Positions 23,524 to 34,799 of a stretch of DNA of 64,000 bases are shown here, piece by piece (positions within the stretch are counted from its first letter, which is position 1; each line of letters opens with the position of its first letter). The notes below the pieces were generated by a model. The model saw only the letters and a list, made by a program, of their open reading frames with translations. It had not been told where the DNA came from and made no database searches. The stretch is taken from assembly GCA_024734495.1 (NCBI GenBank), contig JALMQS010000128.1, forward strand, positions 17,663,079 through 17,727,078, in the 5' to 3' direction. The translations under genes were made by a program, and so were the position numbers. This DNA is from Forficula auricularia. Its lineage: Eukaryota > Arthropoda > Insecta > Dermaptera > Forficulidae.

Positions 23524-23665
23524 CCAGTGGCAATTTGTCGATGCTTATCGGTTAACGAGATCTCTGGAGCGAGCCCTGAGCAACGGCAACGACGACGGTC
23601 CCTTGCGTATGGGGCTCACGTCCCGAAGAACCTCCCTGCCTAGGGGTCCACAAGGAAGAAGCGCG
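23524..23665 (+). CDS. Probable internal exon of an unidentified host gene
   Basis: A 142-bp island, strikingly GC-rich for this window. It is preceded by a branch-point-like ttttaact and the acceptor gcgattaacag, and followed by a consensus donor GCG|GTGAGT. In the phase starting at 23525 it is fully open for 47 codons. The peptide opens QWQFVDAYRLTRSLERALSN and ends with a basic, Ser/Thr-containing tail (GLTSRRTSLPRGPQGRSA). RRTSLP looks like a basophilic kinase site. No domain is recognised. Sharp composition boundaries plus two good splice sites make this the best host-gene signal in the window. Its partner exons must lie outside or be unrecognised, which would place much of this window inside introns. 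Confidence 0.55.
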
Positions 23666-24527
23666 GTGAGTCACCCCAGCGGCCTGTCTCTGCCAATCTA
23701 GAGAACAAAGAACCCGATCGTCTTCCAAGCAATTTTCACCTTCTTCTCCCGAATTCTTTTGTCAAAATAATTTATTCATTATCAGACCCATGGGCGTAGT
23801 TTCCGAGTTGAATGTTCAAGATATGAAATAGAATCAAGTGAGGCGGGATAAGACAGAGAAAGGAGGGGGGAGTGATTATTAATAAAAAAATTAATGTCCT
23901 TATAGGACCTATGAGAATATTTATGTTAAGTTCCGGATAAGAGAAATGCCTAGAACATGAACGAGACAGACATCTTTATTATAAAATGAATTTCTATACG
24001 GAATAGACAGGGTGTTAAAGAAGACTCAGACATTTTAAGAAGGGATAATTTTAATCAAAATAAAAGATGAAAAATAAAAAAATTATCCCAGAAATGGTTT
24101 CTATAATTAATAGATTTCAAGATACAAGTACTATGAAATTTGAATAGTAAATATCAAACAATTTATCCTCTAATTGAATGTGTCATATCTGCCATGGAGT
24201 GAAAAAGTGTAACACCAATATACCAGAATTTTTTGACTCTTGAATCCTGAAAAAAGAGGAATAAAATTTAGGTAACTGGTCAGATCCGAAGGTACCTGTG
24301 AATGATGAAAGTTATAGACCACGGAAAAGCGGAAAGGAGAAAACAACCATAGGGAACAATGAGTTGCTAAATGTAGTTAATCTGCTTACCATATCTTTTT
24401 TAATTTTCCCATGGCAGCTCTTACAGCATACATTATATTGGAAATTATGATTTTCTTTCTGTTAATATTTTGAACCAAAATGAAGCCGTATAATCTTTAA
24501 ATACTAAATACGAACTTTTTTATTTGA

Positions 24528-25037
24528 ATTTAAGGAGGTTCTTTCGCGACAATACACACAAAAAGTTTTAGCCTCGTAACCACTCTATAAATATGAACGG
24601 TGCTAAAATTTTAGGTTATATTTTTAACGTGACTGTACTTTTTACACTACTATATTCTCTTTATGAATTGATCGTTTCTAAGCCATTGATATTATATCCC
24701 CTTCACTAAAAATAATCATCCAAATATGTTTTTTTTTTATTTTTTATCAAAACTACGAATAAAATAATTTCATTTTTTTTTAGTTACTACGAATATATTA
24801 TTCTAACAAATATTAGTTTTTCATCAAGATGGTGAAAGTCCTACAATGAAAAAAAATAAAATAATGATAATTTTCCCACCCTTTCCCAATCTACCATATG
24901 TAAAAAATTTCAATTTTAATTGCAATTATTTCATGTTTGGTGTGGTAAATCGTCTTCAAATTTTAACAGTGTGTTTATTATGCTTTTAATGACTTATATT
25001 CCAAGTTTCGAAGACTTCTTGAATTTTTGCATTTGTT
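24528..25037 (+). repeat. About 510-bp dispersed repeat, copy 1
   Basis: Runs from 'aaggaggttctttcgcgaca' to 'cttgaatttttgcatttgt'. It is matched nearly end to end, in opposite orientation, by 54611-55138, with modules in the same order ('tagcctcgtaaccactctat', 'catcaagatggtgaaagtcc', 'aatcgtcttcaaattttaac'). No long ORF, no obvious terminal inverted repeats. Probably a piece of a larger element. Confidence 0.65.
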
Positions 25038-25575
25038 AAAAAAGGTTTTATGGAAAATGAATTTTGATTCTCTGATCAGAAAAATAATCAAATTATTAAA
25101 ATAGAAATAATAAGATTTTATGCAAATTTTGAAAATATTTCAAATTAATTAACTTAAAGGAGGTGTTTTTCATTTATATTTTTTAAATATTTTTTTTATC
25201 TATCTATACAAAAATTAAACGTTGACGAATTATGATCTCTTTTGTAAAAATAAAACAAAACATACTGACTGATATGGTTGCGATATGAGTTCAAGCAACT
25301 TGCATAGAAACCTGGGTAGCACTAAAAGAATCATCCAAGAGAATATTCTCAAGAGGCACAAGACAACTTAATGAAAAAAGTAACATAATAACATACATTA
25401 ATTAAAAAATAGACAAAAAAAACTAGAAAAAAGCCAGCCGATGGGTACTTAGGGAAATCCTGGCTTAGAAAAAGTTCAATTTATATTTTTTCTTATTCTA
25501 GATTTTTGTAAGTGTTTCTACTCGAGGTATGATAGGCTTGTTTGCTATATTGTATACAAACCAGAGAAGCAATTG

Positions 25576-25670
25576 AGAAAATGAACAGCGGCCGCCTGCA
25601 GCTATGCAACCTGAAATGCTCTGTTAATCGCGAAATTACACAAGCTAATCAAGTGCACCCGGCTTTTCAT
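25576..25670 (+). repeat. Dispersed repeat 'cgcctgcagctatgcaac', copy 2
   Basis: Diverged copy of 16937-17035, sharing 'atgaaca', 'gcctg.agcta.gcaac' and 'ctctgtta', with 'ggctttt.atat' afterwards. Confidence 0.45.
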
Positions 25671-26272
25671 ATTTATTCAACTCTTTTTTCATAATTTATA
25701 GTAAATATAGCTTCTAGTAATCATCAAACAATATATCTCATGACTACGTTAGATATATAAAAATAAGATCAATCTTAAGTATTTTATTTTTAAAATTTTT
25801 GCCATTTAATGTTCAACATCAAGAATAATTTCGAATATTTTTCTGTTAATTAATTTTAACAATTTTCTTTTTAAAAAATGCATGCTGTAAATAGAAAGTT
25901 TTTATGAAAAAAAATGAAATTGATTTTGAAAAAATTTCGAGAGACCCAAAATCATCGGAAATAAAGGTATATTTCCGGAAAGTCAATTTGGTGAAAAAAA
26001 TCATATCTTGGGCTGATATCAAATTTGAATTTTCAATTTAATTTCCTTGAAAATGTTTTTGAGTTATCGACATAGCATTGTAGACAGAATGGCTTTTGGG
26101 TTTCAGAGAAAACGAACGGCATATTTTTTGTGCACTTCCACAATAAAAGCTATCGTATACTTTCTTCCAATTTTTTTAAATATATACCTACACTGGATCC
26201 AACTCATGACTTTTTAATTTTCTCACAGATTTCCAATTTTATCAAATTTACAGACAACATAGAATATGCTCT

Positions 26273-26394
26273 TAGTAGCACAATGTTTCAAACTATATAG
26301 TAACTTATATTATATATATATAAGTACCTATAGATACTCGAAATCTATATAGGCGCTAAATAGTTACTATATAGTTTGAAACATTGTGCTACTA
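26273..26394. repeat. 33-bp perfect inverted repeat
   Basis: Arms 26273-26305 and 26362-26394 are perfect complements over 33 bp (inner part: gtttgaaacattgtgctact). They enclose a 56-bp (ta)-rich loop. Likely a small MITE. No coding content. Confidence 0.7.
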
Positions 26395-26784
26395 GGGGCG
26401 ATTCTTAATAAATTATTAAAATATTCTAAACTATAAAAGTTATCGTATACTTACTATTATAAAACTATATGTTATTGATCTTATTGAAAATATAAGTCAC
26501 CAAAAAGGGAATTTCCGAAAAAGCCAAACCAATACTTGAACTTAGAACAAAAACTGGAATTTTTATTTTATTATGTCAAGGTCAAATTTTGAAAAACAAC
26601 CAAAAAATGTACAAAATGATAGTACAATCTTAAATAACAAAACAGTTACAAAAAAATGCTCAATTTTTAAATAATTGACGTAGGTGCTGCTACATGCACT
26701 TATGAGCGAAGTAAAAAACAAATTATGTATTATATCGTATTGATTTTTTTCTTCTTTGTCTATCTTTTTTGCAATATATTATAT

Positions 26785-26895
26785 TTAATAAAAGTAAATA
26801 TATAAAATTAAATTATAGATTACTATTTGATTTTTGTAATATGGAGTGAATTGTTAGCTAAGGGGATGCCATTTTTCCTTTAAGAAATCATCTAT
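26785..26895 (+). repeat. Direct duplication, copy 1 (partner 28445-28556)
   Basis: Shares 'ttaataaaagta', 'atatggagtgaat', 'gccatttttcc' and 'ttaagaaatcat' in order with 28445-28556. The two copies flank the large hairpin at 27093-27707. Confidence 0.5.
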
Positions 26896-26983
26896 AAATA
26901 AGCTATCATATATTTACAATCATTAGTTTTAAATATAAAGAATTTACTAGATCTGAATCATGAGCTTAAATAATGGTATGTTT

Positions 26984-27707
26984 CCTATATTTGATTCAAT
27001 CGCGAATCAAATGTAGGTGATTTTTGTCAAATATTAAGTGAAAATAATATCTGAACTTATATATTTCTAACTTGAAATAATGATGTTAAATAAATTTATA
27101 ATTTTCTCATTAATATATCAAAGAATAATTAACATATTAACGAGAATTGTTTTGATCACGCTTTTTAACAAGATATATATCGCGAGACTACTGCTGGTTG
27201 AATCTATTGGAGTCTGCTGAGTCTTAAGTCTGGACCAAGAGAGAATGAAAAAGATATGATCCATTTAGCTATAATCCAACGTCATTATTGCGTTTAGCCC
27301 GCATGACACTTGGATGGATCACCAAATGAATTTGAAATCTGAGATGTTATATATTCAATCTTCCCAGTCCAGAGCGCCCGATCTGTTAGCACGTATGTTA
27401 GGTGCTTGCCATTAACATACGTGCTAACAGATTGGGCGCTCTGGGCTGGGAAGATTGAATATATAACATCTCAGATTTCAAATTCATTTGGTGATCCATC
27501 CAAGTGCTCATGCGGGCTAAACGCAATAATGACGTTGGATTATAGCTAAATGGATCATATCTGTTTCTCTCTTGGTCCAGACTTAAGACTCAGCAGATTC
27601 AACAAGCAGTAGTCTCGCGATATATATCTTGTTAAAAAGCGTGATCAAAACAATTCTCGTTAATATGTAAATTATTCTTTAATATATTAATGAGAAAATT
27701 ATAAATT
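26984..27707. mobile_element. Fold-back element with about 300-bp arms and a 12-nt loop
   Basis: Arms 27093-27400 and 27413-27707 are near-identical inverted copies around a 12-nt loop (27401-27412), so the single strand would form a hairpin of about 300 bp. The flank at 26984-27045 (ttgattcaatcgcgaatcaa...) and part of the right arm recur together at 62145-62365, showing that this is a family. No reading frame spans an arm. The small plus- and minus-strand frames near 28015-28300 are outside it and unsupported. Confidence 0.7.
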
Positions 27708-28444
27708 CATGAGCTTAAATTTTCTAAATCTTTTCACACAAACGTATTGCTTAGTTGTTAGTCTTTCAAGACCCACATCTACAGATACCTTTAACTCCGA
27801 CCCAATCCTTGAAATTTCTTCTGCTTTCCACAATACAAGAGTTTAAACCGGACTACATAGGTTGTACCTATTGGATGCAACTTCTACTTGTATCAATATC
27901 ATTACAAAAAATAAATAAACGTATATAACTTTTTTATGGCTATCTATTTTTTATAATATTATAGAGAACAAAGAACATGCGATTCTTTATTTTTACTCAA
28001 AATAAATAATCTAACTATAACAGCGGCTTAGGCGTTTGAATTCGAATCAAGTACTTAGGATCGAAACTCGCCTTTGTCAGAACAATTTTGATCTTTGGCA
28101 CAAATTTAAGGCTTCCCACTAAATCCAGAAAAAGGCAATGAAAAAAACCACTGTCTTTGAAAATTATCTCCTGGAAAATTACAATAGATATAATACTTTC
28201 TATTGTAATCACACTCTGAATCGAGGCACTTGAAGAAGGTAAAAGCTATCATATACATTAAATACATATTTTTAAAATTGTATGACAGGTTAATCAAATT
28301 TCAATTAGAATATCTCAAAAATAAATTTCCAAGTAACTAATCGATTACTTTCTAAGTGTATAAAAGTGAAGTATAAAATCAACTAAACTATTTATAAAAT
28401 ATATTTTTCTATTTTATCTGGCTAATATATCTAATTTTCGGCAT

Positions 28445-28556
28445 TTAATAAAAGTACAAATAGGAAAATAATTATAAATTATTATTTGATTATAGTCATA
28501 TGGAGTGAATCCCTAGGTAAGGGTGCCATTTTTCCCTTAAGAAATCATCAATAATA
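28445..28556 (+). repeat. Direct duplication, copy 2
   Basis: Partner of 26785-26895, about 1.66 kb apart. Also contains 'tatggagtgaat' and 'gccatttttcccttaag'. Confidence 0.5.
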
Positions 28557-28818
28557 AAATAGAGGGGCTTTTTGTTCACTGACTCGAATACAAAAATATA
28601 GAAGAAGGGGACTTTAATCAATTTGTCATATTTGGAGGGTTTCGCAAAGGGTGTGAATATATCTTCCAAAAAAAGACGTGACATCTCATTTCCTCCTCCC
28701 CACTCATTTTGTCAATTTTACTCTAACGTTTAGGAAATGAGACGCATCATAAATATATCTTTATCAAGAGCTCGGGAGTCTATAGTGAAAAGTCAAGCAA
28801 TTTAGCCTCTTAAGGGAA

Positions 28819-29040
28819 ATGTATTCCCTTGAAGATAACGGACGCGAAATTCGCAGGACTAGTGCAAATGCAGAAGCTGTCGTTCTATATCTATACAGAT
28901 TTAGAGAAATGGGTTCTTTGTCCCATCGGCAGCGATCAAGCGTGACAATTGGACGTGATTTCCTTTAAGGGAAAAAACTGAAACAGAAGAGGAGCAAGCT
29001 GAAGGTCTTGGAACATTGGATGATTAGAGGGCCCGAATAA
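28819..29040 (+). CDS. Unassigned frame, possibly disrupted exon
   Basis: ATG at 28819, open for 49 codons to a TAA at 28966. The same frame then continues for 23 codons to a second TAA. The peptide is not low-complexity (includes EIRRTSANAEAVVLYLYRFR) and the tract is more GC-rich than its flanks. No domain is recognised. Could be a decayed exon. Confidence 0.2.
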
Positions 29041-29049
29041 CCATTACGC

Positions 29050-31455
29050 CAGCGACCCCAACATGAGACGACCCTAAAATTTCAGGCCCCTTCTTTGCCC
29101 GTGGAAATAATGCCTACCTTTATGATCACTGAATGTTATAGATAGCTAACAACAAGTTAAACGATTCATGTGAAAAAGTCAATCAGATCGTGTGGGCTTT
29201 TATATCCAAACAAATGATCGAATAAATCAGTGAAGTGGAAATCATTTCAAGTATTAAAAAGAACATTCATTTTATTTCTCAATAAAAAAAATATTGCTAT
29301 TATTATTAATTGGGAACTGAAAGGCGTCTTGTGGGGTAAATATAGTAGAAAAAGCCATGAAATAAATGATGATTATTTAAATTTCAATTAGCCATATTTT
29401 TTTTTATTGGTGTTTCGAAATATTTGAAGAAAAACTATTTTTATACATGGTTTATTCAGCCTATCCCTCAGTATGTATGTTGATGACCATCAGGCTCTTA
29501 GGCCACTTTTAGCTACAATCATAGTGTAATATTAAACTCTTCAAAAAATCTACAAATTTGTTTTCAAATTTTTTTCATGTGTTTTTATTTTGCAATTTTT
29601 TTAACATATTTCAACTCTCTATAATAGACTCTGCGTGCAATTTTATTATTAGTATTAAAATAGTTTTTTTTTTTTTTTTTTTTAATGCAATCGAATGCAA
29701 GAAGGGGTGCACCAGTAAAGATGTAGCCCCTATGGATCTCGAAAGACCCTTGCATTACCGAAGAGAAGGGAAAGTTGATTAAGTGAGAGGGTGTAGACGT
29801 AGGTGTCTATGCACCCTGGTTTTGAGTAAGAGTTTGTGTAAGGAGAAGTAGACGCTATTGATAGAACTTGTACTATACTTAATTAATAGAAAAATCTTTA
29901 TTTCGTGTCTGAGCTTGTTTCAATGGATCTGGACTTGTATCGACATGTATCCGGGATTATTATAAAAGCGCCTAAGCTTATATTTCGCACCCTTTTCTTT
30001 TTTATACCAGGGTGAGACATTGTACCACAATTTCATTTCAGAGAATTTATTATTTTTTTAATTTTTATCTTTAATTGATTTTAAAATATTTTCAATGAAA
30101 TAAGGAATTCATTTTTCGAAATTTCGGTAAATTATTTTCATTTGCTTTTAAGGAAAGAAAACAATATCATGAAATAATTTTATAAACAATGAATTTATTT
30201 TTATTAGGTAGATTTTTTAATCAAATAAATAAAAATTAACAGATATTTATTATGGGGTGTTCATTTTAAAAAATCAATTCATACAAAATTTGTTTTTAAT
30301 AAAATTAATAATTTATTTTTTCTAATAAAATTTCCTCGGAAGCTTGCAAGTTAAAGCCTGCAGGGCATGTTTAATTTGTTAATAAAATTTCCAAATCAAA
30401 ATGATTTAATTTTTTATTTTCGTAAAAAAATTCGAATTCGATTTTTTTTCCAATTTTTCCAACCTTAAATCCAAAAAAAATTGAAAATCTAACTCTCTAT
30501 CTTTGACCAAATAAAATACAAATTTTTTGGCACTAAAACGAATTGAACGATTCTGTGTTCTTGAATAATGATAAGAATGGGGAATTTAGACCGACAAAAA
30601 AACAAATTATGGCGTTTTTGAATTCCTGAAAGAGCTTTCTACGACCTTTCGTTTTTCCGCTATTGTGAGTTTAGAACTCTTAATTAACAGCCTGTGATTG
30701 ATGATTGATGATGCCTTGCCTGCTGTCTGCCAGTGTTATATCTCCGTGACATTTTAATCTTAATTTGTATTTTGTTATTGTTTCTGTTTTTGTTATTGTG
30801 ATTGTCTTTTTTTGTGTTTTTCTTTCTTTGAATCTTATGTATGTTTGTATTATCTTTTTGTGATTATTTTTTAAGTTTTTATATTTTATTGATTTGTATG
30901 TATTGTTTGATCTTATGTATGTTTGTATTATCTTTTTGTGATTATTTTTAAGTTTTTGTATATTATTGATTTGTATCACTTCACTTTTAATTATTATTTA
31001 TTTATTTTTATTTATTTTTGTGACTTTTGTAAAAAATTTCAATTATATTATTGTGTATAAGGATACTTTTTGTCCGTTTATTGATTTAAAATAAAAAAAT
31101 AAAATAAAACATAGATGAACGAATGAACATTTCTCAGTTTCAGACATTTCTCAAACCAAAACACAAACAGTAAAAAAAGCAAAATATTAATTACTATTAA
31201 AAAAATAATAATAATAACTCCTACACATATTTATTTTTATTTTAAATTATTTATTTCCAGTAATGAAGCTGTTGAAGCTTTTATTTTTGTGATTAATTTT
31301 ATTAAGATTTACATTTTTAGTTAAATCACACATAATTAATTATAATTATTTATTGAACACGAATATATAATTATAATTAATTATGTGTGAATTAACTAAA
31401 AATGTAAATCTTATTTATTTATTGGCTAACTATACAAAAAAACAAAGTGAGAAGC
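29050..31455. other. No identifiable gene
   Basis: AT-rich, with a poly-T run of about 19 near 29665 and a T/G-rich tract at 30760-31030 that contains a ~64-bp direct repeat ('gaatcttatgtatgtttgta...' near 30830 and 'gatcttatgtatgtttgta...' near 30909). The 99-codon minus-strand frame at 30680-30979 is the Lys/Asn/Thr-rich translation of that repeat and not a gene. An imperfect palindrome lies near 31300-31410. Confidence 0.5.
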
Positions 31456-31560
31456 TAAACATTTTTTATTATTATTGTAAGAGTTCGTGGCTGTGATGAA
31501 ACTATACTAGATGAAGGAGGAGGTATCAGCCAAGATGGAATCACTGGGTTCAATAAAACA

Positions 31561-31614
31561 CCTTTAATGAGACGTTTCGGCCTAAATTTTGTTGGCCATC
31601 TTCAGTCAATTAGG
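31561..31614 (-). ncRNA. Hammerhead ribozyme motif, left arm (intact)
   Basis: Minus strand: CTGAAGA (31599-31605), an extra U, stem II GGCC...GGCC, GAAA (31575-31578), helix III half ACGT (self-complementary) and cleavage triplet GTC. Helix I is uga/uca, then a symmetric 4x4 internal loop, then ccu/agg. Confidence 0.65.
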
Positions 31615-31752
31615 AGTTATACACAAAATGCGGTACACATATGTGATCGAACCAAGCCTTGTCAAAAATAAAAATTTCTTTTAGCTTCATGCGAATTTTT
31701 AACGTGCCTGGACCCAAAAATTTCAGAATGAAACCGCATTTTGTGTATAACT

Positions 31753-31805
31753 CCTAATTGACTGAAGATGGCCAAATAAAATTTAGGCCAAAACGTCATT
31801 AAAGG
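31753..31805 (+). ncRNA. Hammerhead motif, right arm (core mutated)
   Basis: CTGAAGA at 31762-31768 and stem II GGCC...GGCC, but the GAAA box reads AAAA, so the conserved G12 is lost. Predicted inactive. Confidence 0.6.
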
Positions 31806-32019
31806 TGTTTATTGAACCCAGTGATTCCATCTTTGGCTGATACCTCCTCCTTCATCTAGTATATTTTTTATTATTTATTGCAACGAAATTTTCTCTGGAG
31901 AGAGACGGACTGGTAGAAATTTTAATTGAATGTAATGGAAGGCAGCCCAGGGGTAGTGAGGAAAGAAAAAATTAACACATATCCAAAAAGGTGTAATTTA
32001 TTGGAATCCTTCCTCCTTT

Positions 32020-32074
32020 CCTTTCAAACCGACGTTTCGGAGGATCTTTCCCTCCTACTTCAGGGTTTCAAAGG
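32020..32074 (-). ncRNA. Hammerhead motif, left arm (A9 changed)
   Basis: Minus strand: an 11-bp helix I (cctttgaaacc with ggtttgaaagg, one mismatch). The core reads CTGAAGT (32057-32063) instead of CTGAAGA. Stem II is GGAGG/CCTCC, then GAAA (32035-32038), ACGT and GTC. The core change makes activity unlikely. Confidence 0.6.
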
Positions 32075-32139
32075 GTCAATGAATGAAACAAATACTGTGG
32101 AGAGAAGAAGGAAACATTTTATTTGTTTCATTCATTGAC

Positions 32140-32194
32140 CCTTTGAAACCCTGAAGAAGGAGGGAAAAATCCTCAGAAACGTTGGTTTGAAAGG
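32140..32194 (+). ncRNA. Hammerhead motif, right arm
   Basis: Core CTGAAGA at 32151-32157 is intact, GAAA is at 32176-32179 and the 11-bp helix I has one mismatch. The base pair next to the core in stem II is broken (G-A) and the triplet is GTT rather than GTC. Both would weaken cleavage. Confidence 0.6.
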
Positions 32195-32930
32195 AAAGGA
32201 GGAAGGATTCCAATAAATTACACCTTATTTTATATGTGTTAATTTTTCTTTCATCACTACCTCTGGGCTGCCTTCCATTACATTCAATTTATTATTTATT
32301 TTTATCTCTTACTTTTACGATTAGACATACTTTTATTTCGGATAGGGCGCGCCATGGAAAATTTTTAATTGAAAAAAGGCGCCTCGACTCCGAAAATATT
32401 TGGAACCCCTGGTATAGTGAGTATAGATGCAGATGCACCCCCCTGAAAATAATCGGCGCCCGTGACCTGGGATCATCTTTCAATTTTTCAATTTGTTCAA
32501 TTCCTTTTCATTTTTTACTCTTTGTCAATATTTTATACAAACGGCTTCACTTTCAAAATTCCTCACAATCTATAGATGCATTTTAGATTTTTTTTTAATT
32601 CTCAATCTCTATATTGATCTCTCATAATAATATCTTAGTAATCTTAAGCTTTTTTTAAGTATCAGATAAAACTTTCGCAATTCCTCGGTGTTGAGTTAAT
32701 AGCCGAAGAGATTATTTCATTCACTTTTTATGTTTAGAAAATGTTAAGTCATTGAGGGTATCTATATATTATATACCTATAGATTAATGAATATTGAATA
32801 TTGCCATTAGAAACTATTATGAAAGATATAAATATTATTCGCCACATAATAATTAAATAAAATTAATGACCGTTAAATAAATGTTTATTATATTAAAAAA
32901 TGAATAAATTTAAATATAAATAATACTTAC

Positions 32931-33077
32931 CATAATCGGGTAAAAGAACGATTTGCAATTCTTCGAGCATTGCCAATATTCAACTTTCTCCGACTGATCA
33001 TTTTTAAATTTTTTTTTCGGCTCCTCCCATCCGTAAAAGGTATACACAATTTGCTTTTGGCCAGATCGTTCGTTCAT
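32931..33077 (-). CDS. Probable first coding exon with a FLYWCH-like zinc finger
   Basis: ATG at 33077 (minus), open for 49 codons to 32931, where a perfect donor ATG|GTAAGT follows. The stretch from QKQIVYTFYGW through a Lys-rich turn to EKVEYWQCSKNCKSFFYP follows the FLYWCH layout: an aromatic strand, a Gly-aromatic step, a basic loop, then Y-W-x-C and a second Cys. The two distal His ligands would be in a following exon. FLYWCH fingers occur in DNA-binding host proteins and in MULE-type transposon proteins, so either origin is possible. An in-frame TGA two codons before the upstream GTG blocks extension. The next exon was not found. The overlapping plus-strand frame at 32970-33176 is a shadow. 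Confidence 0.5.
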
Positions 33078-33469
33078 CCAACGGTGGAATTGATTCTGAT
33101 GCACTCAGCCATTGGTTCTTATCAGTATCCGGTGACTTGTAATTTCAGTTTAACTTATTTGAATCGTATTTTCTAGTAGAATGAACACTGTCCTTTGCCC
33201 ACTTCAGTTTGTAAGAAATGTGATAAAACGTATCAATTTACACACATTCTATTAATAAAATCGGCATATATCCTACTGGTTAATAAAATTAAAGGAAAAA
33301 GAGATTTTTTTAAGAATTGGAACACACACATTATGATTAGCAATTTTCCTCTGCAAACAATTTGTATTACAAACATACATAATGCAAATGAATGGCTTTG
33401 AGGGAAAGAGGACCATATTTTTCATATCATATATTCGAAGTTGAGACGTTACGGAGGTGGGTTTACTGG

Positions 33470-34000
33470 AACCGGATATTTTAAATTTGATTTATCGGAG
33501 TCGGAGGTGGATTCGGAGTCGGAGTAGAAGAGAGATGTATTTAACTAGCTGTTAAGGACAGGCCCATGCTCGGATTCAGCCGATCCGCGCCCCCCCCCCC
33601 CCCAAAGCATTGGAGATCAACATTTGTTATGTTTATTTAATTTTTTTTTATAACATTAAATTTTAAAAGAAAATAAAGTTCTATGTGGGGGGCGTCTCTG
33701 ACCCCCCCCCCCGCTTGAACAATTCGAGATGAAAAGCAGATCTTATATACATCGGCCACCCCTGAACTATATAGTTCAATTGAACTAGTTCCATATAATG
33801 AACGAACTATAAAAGAACTATTCCCTAAAAGAACGATTTTTCCCATCTCTATTAAAAGTGTTGACAAAGGAAATGAATTTAAAAATATAATGCTCTTTTT
33901 ATTTAGTTTGAGATAGGATCCATTTTTCATTAAGGGGGGGGGGTAAAACTCAGTGGCTGCCGACCGCCCCCCCCCCCCCAAATCAGAGGTCTGGATCCGC
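33470..34000. repeat. (ggagtc)n remnants and C/G homopolymer tracts
   Basis: Imperfect 'cggagtcggag' units lie near 33495-33528 and again near 34608-34665. C runs occur near 33588-33602, 33700-33711 and 33966-33979, with a G run near 33936. Such tracts often sit inside arthropod MITEs with 'cgccactg'-like ends, but no clear pair of ends was found. Confidence 0.5.
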
Positions 34001-34229
34001 GTCTGGACAGGCCTAACGAAACAAAAGTTTATAATTCAGTAATCAGTCTCTTTAATCAGTCAAATATAAATAATAATACACATACGTAAAGTAACAATAG
34101 AAAAATATGATTAATTAAAGATTTTAAATCAATTTGAGTGACTCTAAAAGTAGCAAATTGTACTTAATAAACAAAAAGCTTAGCAGCTTTATTTATCTCT
34201 GTCAAGTTTATTTCTCAGCGGATCATATA

Positions 34230-34458
34230 TGTGGCGTTCAAAAGCAGAGTGCATCATCCCACTTTTGGTTTTTTATGAGAAAATAGAGGTAAAGTTTCGA
34301 GGGAAAAGTGATAGCTGAACTGTAATCTAGAAGGACGTTTAAAAACTAAGTTTGTAGCACTCTGTCTATTTAGTTTTATCAAAAATCTACTTGATTATAG
34401 AGGTTTATAAGCGAAAATGAGATTTGTGGGTTGGTCCACTCTGCTTTTGAACGGCTCA
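34230..34458. mobile_element. Tc1/mariner-type MITE, 229 bp
   Basis: The ends are inverted: left tgtggcgttcaaaagcagag and right ...ctctgcttttgaacggctca. They match at all but a few positions and TA is present on both sides (34228-34229 and 34459-34460). There is no coding sequence. The TA duplication and small size fit a non-autonomous Tc1/mariner element. Confidence 0.6.
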
Positions 34459-34799
34459 TATTAGGCCAAATGAACGGGAGATGCTGGCGTGCGTGAGGGG
34501 ATTTCCCGGCCGACAAGTCAAAACTTGTAGATACGCGCTCTGACTGGCTGCGGTCGAATCTCTCGATCTTTATTATAACCTTCGATTCAAATTTTTCAGA
34601 GCATAAGTCGGAGCCGGAGGTGTAAAATCAATCGGAATTTCCGACCTTTCGGAGTCGGAGTCGAAGCTATGTAACCTTATCCCTAATTCGAAGCATGTTA
34701 GTTCCAAATATTATTATATTTTCTTATTAGCGGCTATGCTTCAGTTTCTAAAAGTTTGTTGTATTCAGTTCTAAAAAGCGGCTCTAGTATTTAATTCAG

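Larger units (their letters stand above)
31461..31875. mobile_element. Hammerhead fold-back with 13-bp target duplication
   Basis: Target duplication attttttattatt is at 31461-31473 and 31863-31875. Left tail 31474-31503 (30 bp); left arm 31504-31634; right arm 31733-31862, flush with the duplication. The arms start 'atactagatgaaggaggagg' and each carries one hammerhead motif. The spacer (31635-31732) has no recognisable coding sequence. Structure as for 19528-19961. Confidence 0.75.
31867..32300. mobile_element. Hammerhead fold-back inserted beside the previous one
   Basis: Target duplication tttattatttatt is at 31867-31879 and 32288-32300. The left copy overlaps the right target duplication of the 31461-31875 element. 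Left tail 31880-31924 (45 bp) includes the complement of taccagtccgtctc. Left arm 31925-32093; right arm 32121-32287, flush with the right duplication. Both arms carry hammerhead motifs of the CGAAACGTCGG type also seen at 46584-46636. Confidence 0.75.

Noticed and set aside
30680..30979. 99-codon minus-strand frame
   Set aside because: Repetitive Lys/Asn/Thr-rich translation of a duplicated T/G-rich tract.
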